The notes under the pieces: generated by a model
Database searches by the model: none
What the model was told of the DNA's origin: nothing
The model's input: only the letters and a program-made list of their open reading frames with translations
Translations under genes and position numbers: made by a program
NCBI GenBank assembly: GCA_041685735.1
Contig: JAWLFE010000004.1
Span: 1-64,000, forward strand
Length of the DNA stretch: 64,000 bases
Direction of reading: 5' to 3'
DNA from: CSSed11-175R1 sp041685735
Lineage (GTDB): Bacteria > Actinomycetota > Nitriliruptoria > Nitriliruptorales > Nitriliruptoraceae
Shown: positions 26,541 to 35,654 of the stretch, piece by piece
Layout of the letters: each line of letters begins with the position of its first letter
Numbering within the stretch: position 1 is the stretch's first letter

Positions 26541-29183
26541 ATGACCGAGCTTCCCAAGGCCTACGACCCCGCCGGGGTCGAGCCCGAGCTGTACGAGGAC
26601 TGGCGCACCGCCGGGCTGTTCCACGCCGAGCCCGATGACGACGGTGCGCCGTACTCGATCGTCATCCCGCCACCGAACGTCACCGGGTCGCTGCACGTCG
26701 GTCATGCCCTGGACAACACGATCCAGGACGTGCTCATCCGTCGTGCGCGGATGCGGGGGAAGAACGCCGTCTGGATCCCCGGGATGGACCATGCGGGGAT
26801 CGCCACCCAGATGGTCGTCGAGAAGCAGCTGGCTGCGGAGGGCAAGACCCGCCACGACCTCGGTCGGGAACGCTTCGTCGAGCGTGTCTGGCAGTGGAAG
26901 GAGGAATCAGGCGGCATGATCCTCAACCAGCTCGAGACGCTCGGGTGTTCCCCGGACTGGGACCGCGAGGCGTTCACCTTCGATGAGCCACGCAACCTCG
27001 CGGTCACCAAGATCTTCGTCGAACTCCACGAGCAGGGCCTGATCTACCGCGGTGCCCGACTCATCAACTGGGACCCGGTGCTGCACACCGCGTTGTCAGA
27101 CATCGAGGTCGAGCACGAGGAGGTCGACGGCGAACTCGTCCACTTCCGCTACCCGTTCGTGGACGGCGACGACGGCGACGGCCTGATCGTCGCGACCACC
27201 CGGGCCGAGACGATGCTCGGCGACTCCGCCATCGCGGTCCATCCTGACGATGAGCGCTACCAGCACCTCGTCGGTCGGATGGTCCGCCACCCGTTCCTCG
27301 ACCGGACCTTCCCGGTCATCGCTGACGACTACGTGGACCCGGCGTTCGGGTCGGGCGCGGTCAAGATCACCCCGGCGCACGACCCCAACGACTACGCGAT
27401 CGGGCAGCGCCACGACCTGCCGATGATCGACATCATGGACGACGACGCGGTCATCACCGAGGTCGGGGGGCCGTTCGCGGGGATGGGTCGGTACGACGCC
27501 CGGGCTGCGGTCAAGACGAAGCTCGATGAGGCGGGCCTGCTCATCAAGGTCGAGGCCCACAGCCATCAGGTCGGCCACTCCTCCCGGTCGAAGGCGGCGA
27601 TCGAGCCGCGCCTGTCCGACCAGTGGTTCGTGAAGGTGGGTCCGCTGGCGGAACGGGCGATCGCCGCGGTCAAGGACGGCGACGTCCGGCTCGTGCCGCA
27701 GCGCAACACCAAGGCGTTCCTCGACTGGTTGGAGAACCTGCACGACTGGTGCATCTCGCGCCAGCTGTGGTGGGGGCACCGCATCCCGGCCTGGCACCAC
27801 ACGGAGACCGGTGAGATCCGGGTCTCGGCTGAGCCGATCGACGAGGACGGCTGGGTCCAGGATCCTGATGTGCTGGACACCTGGTTCTCCAGCCAGCTGT
27901 GGCCGTTCGTGGTGTTCGGCTGGCCGGAGGAGACCCCGGAGCTCGCGCGCTGGTACCCGACCTCCACGCTGGTCACCGGCTACGACATCAACACCTTCTG
28001 GGTGTCGCGCATGCTGATGATCGGGCTGTGGTTCACCGACGAGGTGCCGTTCCACGTCATCTACAACCACGGGCTCGTCCGCGACGAGCACGGCAAGAAG
28101 ATGTCCAAGTCGTTCGGCAACGTCATCGATCCGCTCGACCTGGTCGCGAAGTACGGCGCGGACGCCACCCGGTTCGCGTTGCTGCGCTCTGCCGCGCCGG
28201 GCACCGACGTGCCGCTGGCCGAGGAGTGGGTCGAGGGCACCAAGCGGTTCGCCAACAAGCTGTGGAACGCCGGCCGGTTCGCGCTGTCCAACCTCGACGG
28301 CATGACCCCGGGCGAGCTCCCGGATCGCGACGCGTTGGCGCTCGAGGACCGGTGGATCCTCTCGCGCCTGGAAGCGACCCGCGCCGAGGTCGACGCGGCC
28401 TACGACGCCTACGACTGGCCGGTCGTGGCACGTGGGCTGTACCACTTCGTGTGGGATGAACTCGCGGACTGGTACCTCGAAGCCGTCAAGGTCCGCATCT
28501 ACGGCGACGACGCGGCTGCGGCCGATACGGCCCGCATGGTGCTCGCGGTCGTGCTCGACGACGTACTGCGCCTCTTGCAGCCGATGATGCCGTTCGTGAC
28601 CGAGGCGCTGTGGCGGGAACTGACGGGCGCGGCCGGGGGCACCGAGTCGCTCATGGCCGCCGACTGGCCGACCGGTCGACCCGGTGACCGCGACGAGGAG
28701 GCTGAAGCCGACTTCGCGGTGCTCCAGGACCTCACGACCCAGACCAACCGGTTCCGCTCGCAGAACTCGATCCCGCCGTCGAAGCGCTTCGAACTCACGG
28801 TGGCCAGCGACCAGCGGTCGCTCATCGAGGCGCAGCAGCACCTGGTGACCGCACTGGCCGGGGTGTCCGCAGCCACGTGTGTCGATGCACTCGAGGAGCG
28901 GTCCGGTACCTCGACGATCCAGTTCTCGGCCGGACAGGCGCAGGTCGACCTCGCGGGTCTGATCGACGTCACCGCGGAGCTCGAGCGGTTGCACAAGGAG
29001 CTCGACAACGCGCGGGGTGACCTGGCCCGGGTCGAGGGCAAGCTCGCCAACAGTTCGTTCGTGGAGCGGGCGCCCGCGGACGTCGTGGACCGCGAGCGTG
29101 AGAAGCAGCGTGACGCGCAGGCCGCCATCGCCCAGCTCGAGGAGCGTGTCGCCTCGCTGGAGGACCTTCGGACCGCGGGGTAG
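26541..29183 (+). CDS. valS: Valyl-tRNA synthetase
   Basis: 880 residues, class I synthetase charging tRNA-Val. HIGH motif is HVGH at 52-55, KMSKS motif intact at 520-524, editing domain with TRAETMLGD between them, anticodon-binding region with WNAGRFAL, and a C-terminal coiled coil (LERLHKELDNARGDLARVEGKL). Normal length. In many actinobacteria folC follows directly; here a desaturase and a two-gene minus-strand module are inserted between. Confidence 0.98.
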   Translation: MTELPKAYDPAGVEPELYEDWRTAGLFHAEPDDDGAPYSIVIPPPNVTGSLHVGHALDNTIQDVLIRRARMRGKNAVWIPGMDHAGIATQMVVEKQLAAEGKTRHDLGRERFVERVWQWKEESGGMILNQLETLGCSPDWDREAFTFDEPRNLAVTKIFVELHEQGLIYRGARLINWDPVLHTALSDIEVEHEEVDGELVHFRYPFVDGDDGDGLIVATTRAETMLGDSAIAVHPDDERYQHLVGRMVRHPFLDRTFPVIADDYVDPAFGSGAVKITPAHDPNDYAIGQRHDLPMIDIMDDDAVITEVGGPFAGMGRYDARAAVKTKLDEAGLLIKVEAHSHQVGHSSRSKAAIEPRLSDQWFVKVGPLAERAIAAVKDGDVRLVPQRNTKAFLDWLENLHDWCISRQLWWGHRIPAWHHTETGEIRVSAEPIDEDGWVQDPDVLDTWFSSQLWPFVVFGWPEETPELARWYPTSTLVTGYDINTFWVSRMLMIGLWFTDEVPFHVIYNHGLVRDEHGKKMSKSFGNVIDPLDLVAKYGADATRFALLRSAAPGTDVPLAEEWVEGTKRFANKLWNAGRFALSNLDGMTPGELPDRDALALEDRWILSRLEATRAEVDAAYDAYDWPVVARGLYHFVWDELADWYLEAVKVRIYGDDAAAADTARMVLAVVLDDVLRLLQPMMPFVTEALWRELTGAAGGTESLMAADWPTGRPGDRDEEAEADFAVLQDLTTQTNRFRSQNSIPPSKRFELTVASDQRSLIEAQQHLVTALAGVSAATCVDALEERSGTSTIQFSAGQAQVDLAGLIDVTAELERLHKELDNARGDLARVEGKLANSSFVERAPADVVDREREKQRDAQAAIAQLEERVASLEDLRTAG

Positions 29184-29210
29184 GTCGCGCCGAGCGCCGG
29201 GGTGGGGGTG

Positions 29211-29239
29211 TGGACAGACCGGATACGGCACCGTAAGTT
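29211..29239 (+). promoter_or_regulatory. Sigma-A-type promoter of the desaturase
   Basis: -35 TGGACA (29211-29216), 17-base spacer, -10 TAAGTT (29234-29239). It is the best-matching promoter in the window, and its -10 is embedded in a palindrome. Confidence 0.65.
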
Positions 29240-29244
29240 ACGGT
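29230..29244. promoter_or_regulatory. Palindromic operator over the desaturase -10 box
   Basis: ACCGTAA-G-TTACGGT is a perfect 7-1-7 inverted repeat covering the -10 element; a further half-site, TACGG, lies just upstream (29224-29228). The position suggests repression, and the look is that of TetR-type lipid regulators. No such regulator gene is adjacent. Confidence 0.65.
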
Positions 29245-29312
29245 TGCGTAGGTTCGTTGCGAGCCTGCGCCCACACACCACCGCTCCCGCTGCACCGCCC
29301 GAAAGGCCCCGC

Positions 29313-30245
29313 GTGTCCGCCACCCGCCTGTCCGACCGTGACCTGCTCGCCGAACTCGAACCGGTCGCGGAAGAACAGCTGCTCCGGCACGAGAAGATCG
29401 CCGAGGAGTGGTTCCCCCACGACTACATCCCGTACTCGATGGGTCGGGACTTCGACACCGATCCCTGGACCCCGGACCAGTCGCGCGTGAGCGGCGTGGC
29501 GCAGATCGCGCTCGAGGTCAACCTCATGACCGAGGACAACCTCCCGTCCTACCACCGCGAGATCTACTCGATGTTCGGCCACGGCGATGGTGCCTGGCTC
29601 AACTGGGTGCACCGGTGGACCGCGGAGGAGGGGCGGCATTCGATCGTCCTGCGCGACTACCTCGTGGTCACCCGTGCGGTCGATCCTGACGAGCTCGAGC
29701 GGGCCCGCATGGCGCAGGTCATGCAGGGCTACGACAGCGGCGACAAGCGCACCCTGGAGGGCATGGCGTACGTCGCGTTCCAGGAGCTCGCGACGCGGGT
29801 GAGCCACAAGAACACCGGGCGGTACTGCGATGACCCGGTCGCGGACCGGATCATGTCGCGCATCGCCAAGGACGAGAACCTCCACATGCGCTTCTACCGC
29901 GACATGCTCGGCGCGGCCATGCACGTCGATCCGTCCTCCGCGGTCGAGGCCGTCGTCGATGAGGTCATGGGCTTCGAGATGCCGGGCGCCGGCATGAAGC
30001 AGTTCCTCACCAAGTCGGCACAGATCGCCAACGCCGGGATCTACGACCTGCGGATCCACCACGACGACATCGTGTGGCCCCTGCTGCGCCACTGGCGGTT
30101 CTTCGACATCGAAGGCCTGGACGCCCATGCCGAACAGCGTCGCAACGAGCTCGCCGAGTTCTTGACGCAGCTGGATGCCCAGGCCACCCGCTACGAGGAC
30201 AAGCGCGCCGCCCGCGAGGCGCGTCGCGCGGCGCGCGCGAACTGA
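29313..30245 (+). CDS. Acyl-ACP desaturase (soluble di-iron)
   Basis: 310 residues of the ferritin-like stearoyl-ACP desaturase family, which introduces a cis double bond into acyl chains on ACP. Di-iron ligands are all present: E69, E106 and H109 (EEGRH), E158, E188 and H191 (DENLH). Mycobacterial DesA proteins are the familiar bacterial members. A GTG at 29313 with gaaagg is chosen; the in-frame start at 29202 would lie upstream of the promoter. A basic tail (KRAAREARRAARAN) leads straight into a 23-bp repeat array. Confidence 0.92.
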   Translation: MSATRLSDRDLLAELEPVAEEQLLRHEKIAEEWFPHDYIPYSMGRDFDTDPWTPDQSRVSGVAQIALEVNLMTEDNLPSYHREIYSMFGHGDGAWLNWVHRWTAEEGRHSIVLRDYLVVTRAVDPDELERARMAQVMQGYDSGDKRTLEGMAYVAFQELATRVSHKNTGRYCDDPVADRIMSRIAKDENLHMRFYRDMLGAAMHVDPSSAVEAVVDEVMGFEMPGAGMKQFLTKSAQIANAGIYDLRIHHDDIVWPLLRHWRFFDIEGLDAHAEQRRNELAEFLTQLDAQATRYEDKRAAREARRAARAN

Positions 30246-30319
30246 CCAGCGCGGCGCGCGCGAACTGACCAGCGCGGCGCGCGCGAACCGACCAGGGCCG
30301 CGCGCGCGAACTGATCAGC
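30239..30319. repeat. 23-bp tandem repeat spanning desaturase stop
   Basis: Three copies (30239, 30262, 30285) plus a partial fourth of gaactgaccagcgcggcgcg+cgc. The first copy contains the desaturase TGA, and the last overlaps the stop of the convergent nucleotidyltransferase gene. Possibly slippage-generated; it could act as a transcription barrier. Confidence 0.85.
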
Positions 30320-30770
30320 TCTCGGGGAGCTCCTCGAGGTCAGCGAGATCGCGTGGTCGGCCGGCCGCACGCTTGTTGGTTCGCAGGTCCTCGAGTCCGA
30401 TCACGGTGATGGGCACGCCCGCGATCGCCGTCCGGGAAGCCCGGGCGTGGGCGTCATCGAACGTGAGTCCGCTGACCGAGGTGAGCAACTCCAGGCGCAT
30501 CGGTGGGAAGCCAAGGCGGACGAGGCGGTCCGGGTCCAGGAACAGTTCTGCGGTGAGTTCCGGGTCGTCGAAACCGAACTCGTGAAGCGCACGGATGAGT
30601 CGCTCCGCAGACCGCCTGGTCCTGGCGACCCAGATATCGAGGTCCTGCGTGGTGCGTGGGTAGCCATGGAAGGCGACCGCGTAGCCGCCGACCACGAGGT
30701 ACTCAACGTCGTGGGCGTCGAGCAACCTCAAGAACTCGCTGAAGTCGTCCGGTAGCCGCATCGTCCCCAT
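30315..30770 (-). CDS. Nucleotidyltransferase-fold protein, AbiEii/DUF6036-like
   Basis: 151 residues with VEYLVVGGYAVAFHGYPRTTQDLDIWV, the GG-x-D-x-D type core of minimal nucleotidyltransferases (acidic pair in DLDIWV), followed by RLELLTSVSGLTFDDA. Such proteins are frequent in toxin-antitoxin-like pairs, where they may modify tRNA or a partner. The ATG at 30770 follows agga with a 6-base spacer. It overlaps the small upstream gene by 68 bp, so the two are tightly linked. Confidence 0.75.
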   Translation of the reverse strand: MGTMRLPDDFSEFLRLLDAHDVEYLVVGGYAVAFHGYPRTTQDLDIWVARTRRSAERLIRALHEFGFDDPELTAELFLDPDRLVRLGFPPMRLELLTSVSGLTFDDAHARASRTAIAGVPITVIGLEDLRTNKRAAGRPRDLADLEELPES

Positions 30771-30909
30771 AGTTCATCCTGCGTAGTTCGTCGAGATGCT
30801 CGAGGCGGGTCAGCGGGTCCTGCGCGTGCCAGAAGGCGCGGTCATCCCGAGCGGCCTGATCGAAGCCGCTCGGGATGGTGACGGTCCGAGCGAGCCCATG
30901 GGTTCCCAT
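30703..30909 (-). CDS. Small partner of the nucleotidyltransferase
   Basis: 68 residues. A DRAFWHAQDPLTRLEHLDELRRMNYG segment and a final RLQRVLEVARR match the short helical proteins often found just before nucleotidyltransferase genes of this kind. The ATG at 30907-30909 is only six bases after a TACTCT box, suggesting a leaderless mRNA. Function unknown; possibly the regulatory half of a toxin-antitoxin-like module. Confidence 0.65.
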   Translation of the reverse strand: MGTHGLARTVTIPSGFDQAARDDRAFWHAQDPLTRLEHLDELRRMNYGDDAATGRLQRVLEVARRPRR

Positions 30910-30915
30910 GGAGCG

Positions 30916-30921
30916 AGAGTA
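30916..30921 (-). promoter_or_regulatory. -10 box of a leaderless transcript
   Basis: On the minus strand TACTCT, then six bases, then ATG. That spacing puts transcription start at or next to the start codon. Confidence 0.5.
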
Positions 30922-31007
30922 GCCGTCGGCGATGACCTCGACCGGTAGCCTGCCCCACGTGGCGGACACGATCGCGCTCCGCTGTTGTCTCGATGCCAGG
31001 ATCTGCC

Positions 31008-32570
31008 GTGTCCAGCCCGTCGACGGACCTCTCTGCGTTCGATGCCGCCTACGCGGCGCTGATGTCGCGCGGCCCCGGTCGCATGGTCCCGGACGTCTCG
31101 CGGATCACCGCGTTGACCGAACTGCTCGGCGATCCGCACCTGGCCTACCCGACGGTGCACGTGACCGGCACGAACGGCAAGGGCTCGGTCGTGCGGATGG
31201 TCGGGGCGCTGTGTTCGGCCGCCGGTCTGTCCGCCGGGACCTACACCTCGCCGCACCTCCAGACGGTCCGCGAGCGCATGTCGCTGGCGGGCCGGCACAT
31301 CTCCCCGACCCGGTTCGCCGAGGTGCACGCCGAGGTCGCCGCGCTCGCCGATCTGCTGGACGAGCGCGCCCGTGAGATCGACGGTGACGACGCCGACCAG
31401 ATCACCTACTTCGAGTTCCTGACGGCGATGGCGTTCGCCTGGTTCGCGGACGCACCGGTCGACGTCGGCATCATCGAGGTGGGGATGGGCGGCCGGTGGG
31501 ACGCGACCAACGTGGTCCGCGGCGATGTCGCGGTGCTCAACGAGATCGACGTCGACCACTCGGAGCTCGGCACCACCGCGGAGGAGATCGCGACGGAGAA
31601 GGTCGGCATCATCAAGCCGGGCTCGCAGGTCGTCACCGCCGAGCAGACACCCGAGGTCCTCGACATCATCGAGGATGCGGTCGCGGCCGCGGGCGCGACC
31701 CTGTGGCGGCTGGGCGATCACCTCGATGTGATGGATCAGCGCACGGCGGTGGGTGGACAGCTCATCAGCCTGCGGGTGGGGGAGCGCACCATCGACGACA
31801 TCCTGCTGCCGCTCCACGGCGAGCACCAGGCTCGCAACGCCGCGCTGGCCCTCGGCGCGTTCGCCGCGCTGACCGGCCAGTCGTTCGACATGATGGACGA
31901 CGATGTCGTGCGGCACGGACTGTCAGCCGTGGTGGTCCCGGGCCGCCTCGAGGTGGTCCGGCGTGAGCCCACGGTCGTGCTCGACGGGGCGCACAACCCG
32001 CACGGTGCCGCCGCGGCGGCGACCGCGATGACCGCCGCGTTCGGGTTCGGTGAGCTGATCCTCGTGGTGGCCTGCCTGGACGACAAGGACATCCCGGGCA
32101 TCCTCGAGGCACTGCGGACAGCGGCCTCCCACGTCATCGTCACCCAGGCGCCCTCGCCGCGCGCGGCGCCGCTGTCGCGGATGCACGACGCCGCGATCGC
32201 GACCTGGCAGGGCACAGGTATCGCGGTGGAAGCGGCCGACGATCTGACCACGGCGCTGGAGATGGCCGAGTCGATGGCCCGGGAGGGTGACGGGGTGCTC
32301 GTCGCCGGCTCGCTGCACACCGTGGGCGCCGCCCGAGACCGCTACCTGCCCCTCACGGAGCTCGACGAGCTGGGTTCGGACGACGACGTCGTGTGGGAAC
32401 CGGGCGACGATGACGACGACCTGCATCCCGACGACGAGGACGCCGAGTTCACCGCGCAGCTCGCGGAGGAACTCGACAGCGACGAGCGCTTCGAGGCGGC
32501 GCTCAACGACCTGCTCGACGGTGAGCTGGGCGAGCGTGGCCCGGACCCCGACGAGACCGACCGCGACTGA
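31008..32570 (+). CDS. folC: Folylpolyglutamate synthase / dihydrofolate synthase
   Basis: 520 residues. Adds glutamate to folates in the cytoplasm. P-loop TGTNGKGSV, then YTSPHL, VGMGGRWDATN and the C-terminal LDGAHNPHG are all family motifs. A GTG at 31008 follows agga with a 6-base spacer; an ATG at 30993 is the alternative. The last ~80 residues are an unusual acidic tail (EPGDDDDDLHPDDEDAEF). It is divergent from the two-gene nucleotidyltransferase module, 98 bases apart. Confidence 0.95.
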   Translation: MSSPSTDLSAFDAAYAALMSRGPGRMVPDVSRITALTELLGDPHLAYPTVHVTGTNGKGSVVRMVGALCSAAGLSAGTYTSPHLQTVRERMSLAGRHISPTRFAEVHAEVAALADLLDERAREIDGDDADQITYFEFLTAMAFAWFADAPVDVGIIEVGMGGRWDATNVVRGDVAVLNEIDVDHSELGTTAEEIATEKVGIIKPGSQVVTAEQTPEVLDIIEDAVAAAGATLWRLGDHLDVMDQRTAVGGQLISLRVGERTIDDILLPLHGEHQARNAALALGAFAALTGQSFDMMDDDVVRHGLSAVVVPGRLEVVRREPTVVLDGAHNPHGAAAAATAMTAAFGFGELILVVACLDDKDIPGILEALRTAASHVIVTQAPSPRAAPLSRMHDAAIATWQGTGIAVEAADDLTTALEMAESMAREGDGVLVAGSLHTVGAARDRYLPLTELDELGSDDDVVWEPGDDDDDLHPDDEDAEFTAQLAEELDSDERFEAALNDLLDGELGERGPDPDETDRD

Positions 32571-32646
32571 CCAGCGTTCGCTCCGTGGCCCCCACGGGTG
32601 GCGCGGGCTTGCCGCCGGGCCCGAAGGCTGGGACGATGCCGCCGAT

Positions 32647-32698
32647 CCCACCTCATCTGTCTTCCTTCCCACCTCATCTGTCTCCCTTCCCACCTCCC
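32647..32698. repeat. 21-bp pyrimidine-rich repeat upstream of ndk
   Basis: Two copies of cccacctcatctgtcttcct+t (32647 and 32668, one base different) and a partial third. It fills part of the 156-base folC-ndk spacer. Confidence 0.75.
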
Positions 32699-32726
32699 CG
32701 CCCTCCCTGCAGCGAAAGAGACCCCC

Positions 32727-33140
32727 GTGTCGGACCAGACAACCCTCATCCTCGTCAAGCCCGACGGCGTCGCCCGTGGACTGGTCGGCGAGGTCATCGC
32801 CCGGATCGAACGCAAGGGCTTCACCCTGGAGGCGCTCGAGCTGCGCACCCTCGAGCGCAGCGTCGCTGAACAGCACTACGCCGAGCACACCGAGCGCCCG
32901 TTCTTCGGTGAGCTCGTGGACTTCATCACCTCCGCGCCGCTCGTCGCGATGTGCGTCTCCGGCGACGACGTGATCGTCAGCATGCGCAACATCATGGGGG
33001 CGACCAACCCCGTCGAGGCCACGCCGGGCTCCATCCGCGGTGACTTCGCGACCATCATCGGCGAGAACATCGTGCACGGCTCCGACTCGCCGGAGAGCGC
33101 CGCGCGCGAGCTCGAGCTGTTCTTCCCCGGACGGTTCTGA
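32727..33140 (+). CDS. ndk: Nucleoside diphosphate kinase
   Basis: 137 residues. Transfers gamma-phosphates between nucleotides through phospho-H117 in NIVHGSDS. Family signature TLILVKPDGV at the N-terminus and RNIMGATNP before the active site. A GTG at 32727 follows aaagag. It lies just after folC, as in many actinobacteria, and ends 26 bases from the convergent MoeA-PBP gene. Confidence 0.97.
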   Translation: MSDQTTLILVKPDGVARGLVGEVIARIERKGFTLEALELRTLERSVAEQHYAEHTERPFFGELVDFITSAPLVAMCVSGDDVIVSMRNIMGATNPVEATPGSIRGDFATIIGENIVHGSDSPESAARELELFFPGRF

Positions 33141-33142
33141 GC

Positions 33143-33156
33143 GACCCCAGGGTCGG
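33143..33156. terminator. Short hairpin between convergent ndk and moeA-like genes
   Basis: CGACCC-CA-GGGTCG, a 6-bp stem, fills most of the 26-base convergent gap. Too small to be a confident terminator. Confidence 0.3.
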
Positions 33157-33166
33157 AACAGCTGGC

Positions 33167-35089
33167 TCAGCGTCGGATGATCCGTCCCATCTCCTCGACG
33201 CCGTAGCCTCCCAGGTCGTGCACCGCGGCGTGGAACGCCGGTGCAGCCAGCAGGTCACGCAGCGGGTCCAGCCGTGGATCGGCCCAGACCTCGGCGGTCG
33301 TGACCAGGTCGTAGGGCTCGCGCGTGACGGGGACCACGTCGAGGTCGAACGCCCGGGCCGCGGCGACGATCCCGAGTCCGGTGTCGGCGCGACCCGCCGC
33401 GATCGCGGCGGCGACCCCGAGGTGGGTGTGCTCCTCACGGGTGTAGCCGTCGACGTCCTCCGGGTCGAGGTTGCGCTGTGACAGTTCCTGGTCGAGCAGC
33501 ACCCGGGTTCCGGCACCGCGCTGGCGGTTGACGTAGCGCACGTCGTCACGGGTGAGGTCATCGATGCCGGCGATGTCCAGCGGGTTGCCGGGCGCCACCA
33601 TCAGGCACTGGTCCCGGTGGACGAGGCGGACCACGACGACCTCGGTGTCCGGCAGCACCCGCTCGACGTAGGGCAGCGTGTAGGTCCCCGTGGCCGGGTC
33701 CAACAGGTGGGAGCCGGCGAGGTGGCACAGGCCGTCCCGGAGCGCCACGAGGCCACCCAGGGAACCGACGTTCGACGACGCCAGTGTCAGGCGCGGGTCG
33801 CGGGCCCGCAGATGTGATGCCGCGAGGTCGAGCACCAGATCGTGCGAGCCGATGGTGACGATCGTCCGATCGATGTCCGGCAGGCTGCGCAGCAGTTGGA
33901 CCTCGACGTCCTCGCCCGCGTGGTGGCCCTCGATCCCCGCCGGGACCACCAGCAGGCCGTCGGCGTGGACCAACGAGGTCAGCACGCCGGCACCGCGAGG
34001 AAGGGGCGTCGCGACGATCCCGGCGCCGACCCGGCCGAGCCGGACCCGGACCCAGTCGTCCATCCCGACGACGGATGGCAGTTTGCGGGCGAGTCGGGCG
34101 GTGGTGATCGGGCGGGTCTGTGGAGCTGCGCCCTGGAGGCTCGCGAGCAGCGGCGCCGCGAAGATGTCGAACGTCAGCGCGGCGGAGACCGGATACCCGG
34201 GGGCTCCGATCACCGGGGTGCCGTCGCAGGCGCCGAGCACGACGGGATGGCCGGGTCGGACGGCCACCCCGTGGACCGCCACGACTCCGACGTCCGCGAC
34301 GACCTGCGCGGTGTGATCGTCACGTCCGGCGCTCGAACCCGCGATGATGATCACGAGGTCAGCTGACGCAGCAGCGGCCCGGACGGCGGCGGCGATCGTG
34401 GCCGGGTCGTCGGCCTGGATGTCGGACGCCGTCGCCTCGCAACCGGCCTCGCGCGCCTGGGCCACCAGCATCAGCGAGTTGGTGTCGGTCAGCTCCCCGG
34501 GGGTGGTGTCGGTCCCGACGGGCCGGACCTCGTCGCCCGTCGGGATCACGGCGACGACCGGGGCGCGGCGGACCAGCGCGTCCGTGGCGCCGGCTGCGGC
34601 CGCAGCGGCGACATCGACCGGCCGGAGGCGATGCCCTTCGGGCAGCAGCAGCTCACCGGCGGCAACGTCCTCACCGATCGAGCGCACGTGCTGGTAGGGC
34701 GGGGCGGCCGCGCGGATCTCCGCCCGCGGCCCGTCGTCGGTCTCCAGGTGATGGACGTGCTCGCGCATCACCACCGCGTCCCGCTCCAGGGGGAGCGCAT
34801 CACCGGTGTCCACCACCTCGAAGTCGTCGGGGTGCAGGTGCAGCGGTGTGGTCGGTCCCGCGCCGATCGTGTCGACGGCCCGGACCGCGATGCCGTCCAT
34901 GGCCGCCGCGTCGTAGGCGGGTGAGGAACGCCGCGCCCAGATCGGTGCCGCGGTGATGCGTCCGACCGCGTCCGCCAGCGCGACCCGCACCGCCGGCAGA
35001 CGGGGCGGGCACCCGGCGGCCGCGCAGGCGTCCCCCCAGGCGGAGAACGCCGCAGCGGCGGGGACGTCGCTGATGAAGGGGCTCGTCAT
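33167..35089 (-). CDS. MoeA-type molybdopterin molybdotransferase fused to a periplasmic-binding-like domain
   Basis: 640 residues. Residues ~1-405 are MoeA (metal insertion into adenylylated molybdopterin): SPAYDAAAMDGIAVRA, VIPTGDEVRPVG, IIIAGSSAGRDD and GAPGYPVSA. Residues ~410-640 are a PBP-like domain of the type attached to some MoeA proteins (VTIGSHDLVLDLAASHL, then VNRQRGAGTRVLLDQEL and ADTGLGIVAAAR), with no signal peptide, so it acts inside the cell, perhaps as a metal or ligand sensor (inference). Its ATG overlaps the GNAT stop. Confidence 0.9.
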   Translation of the reverse strand: MTSPFISDVPAAAAFSAWGDACAAAGCPPRLPAVRVALADAVGRITAAPIWARRSSPAYDAAAMDGIAVRAVDTIGAGPTTPLHLHPDDFEVVDTGDALPLERDAVVMREHVHHLETDDGPRAEIRAAAPPYQHVRSIGEDVAAGELLLPEGHRLRPVDVAAAAAAGATDALVRRAPVVAVIPTGDEVRPVGTDTTPGELTDTNSLMLVAQAREAGCEATASDIQADDPATIAAAVRAAAASADLVIIIAGSSAGRDDHTAQVVADVGVVAVHGVAVRPGHPVVLGACDGTPVIGAPGYPVSAALTFDIFAAPLLASLQGAAPQTRPITTARLARKLPSVVGMDDWVRVRLGRVGAGIVATPLPRGAGVLTSLVHADGLLVVPAGIEGHHAGEDVEVQLLRSLPDIDRTIVTIGSHDLVLDLAASHLRARDPRLTLASSNVGSLGGLVALRDGLCHLAGSHLLDPATGTYTLPYVERVLPDTEVVVVRLVHRDQCLMVAPGNPLDIAGIDDLTRDDVRYVNRQRGAGTRVLLDQELSQRNLDPEDVDGYTREEHTHLGVAAAIAAGRADTGLGIVAAARAFDLDVVPVTREPYDLVTTAEVWADPRLDPLRDLLAAPAFHAAVHDLGGYGVEEMGRIIRR

Positions 35090-35616
35090 CCCCGCGGTGC
35101 CGATCCGAGGTCGGGGTCGCCGCCCGGGACCGGTGTCGGACCGCCCGGGGAGGGCTTGTCCATGAACAGCAGCTCGACCCGTGAGCTCATGCGCTCGCGC
35201 CGCAGTTCCCGGTAGCCGAAGCGTTCGTAGAGCCGGATGTTCGCCAGGCTCAGCGACCCGGTGAACAACTCGAAGCGGTCGACGCGGTCGGCGACCTGCG
35301 CCTCGAAGGCCCTGAGCAGCGCGCTGCCGATCCCGTGGTTCTGCAGGTCGGGAGCGACCACCAGGCGACCGACGTGGCAGGTGTCGCCGTCGACCCGGCC
35401 ACGGATCACGCCGACGATCCGGTGCCCCATCGTCGCCTTCAAGCTCAGGGTGGTGGCCAATTCTCGCCGGAGGTCCTCCAGGGTCTGGACGAGCGGCGGG
35501 AGGTAGGGCTCGCCGTAGATCTGGGCCTCGGTCACGTACGCGGCGCGTTGCAGCACCAGGATCTCGCCGGCGTCGGCGGCATCTGCGGGGCTGAGGCTCA
35601 GGTCATCCAGGGACAT
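35086..35616 (-). CDS. GNAT N-acetyltransferase
   Basis: 176 residues. Acetyl-CoA binding motif VGRLVVAPDLQNHGIGSALL (Q-x-x-G-x-G) and a final NIRLYERFGY. Substrate unknown. Translationally coupled (ATGA) to the MoeA-PBP gene, which suggests a shared context, though not necessarily a pterin role. The ATG at 35616 is chosen because the sequence upstream is the 22-bp repeat array. Confidence 0.85.
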   Translation of the reverse strand: MSLDDLSLSPADAADAGEILVLQRAAYVTEAQIYGEPYLPPLVQTLEDLRRELATTLSLKATMGHRIVGVIRGRVDGDTCHVGRLVVAPDLQNHGIGSALLRAFEAQVADRVDRFELFTGSLSLANIRLYERFGYRELRRERMSSRVELLFMDKPSPGGPTPVPGGDPDLGSAPRG

Positions 35617-35654
35617 GACACGAGGGAAGCACAGCCCGACACGGACGTCGACCC

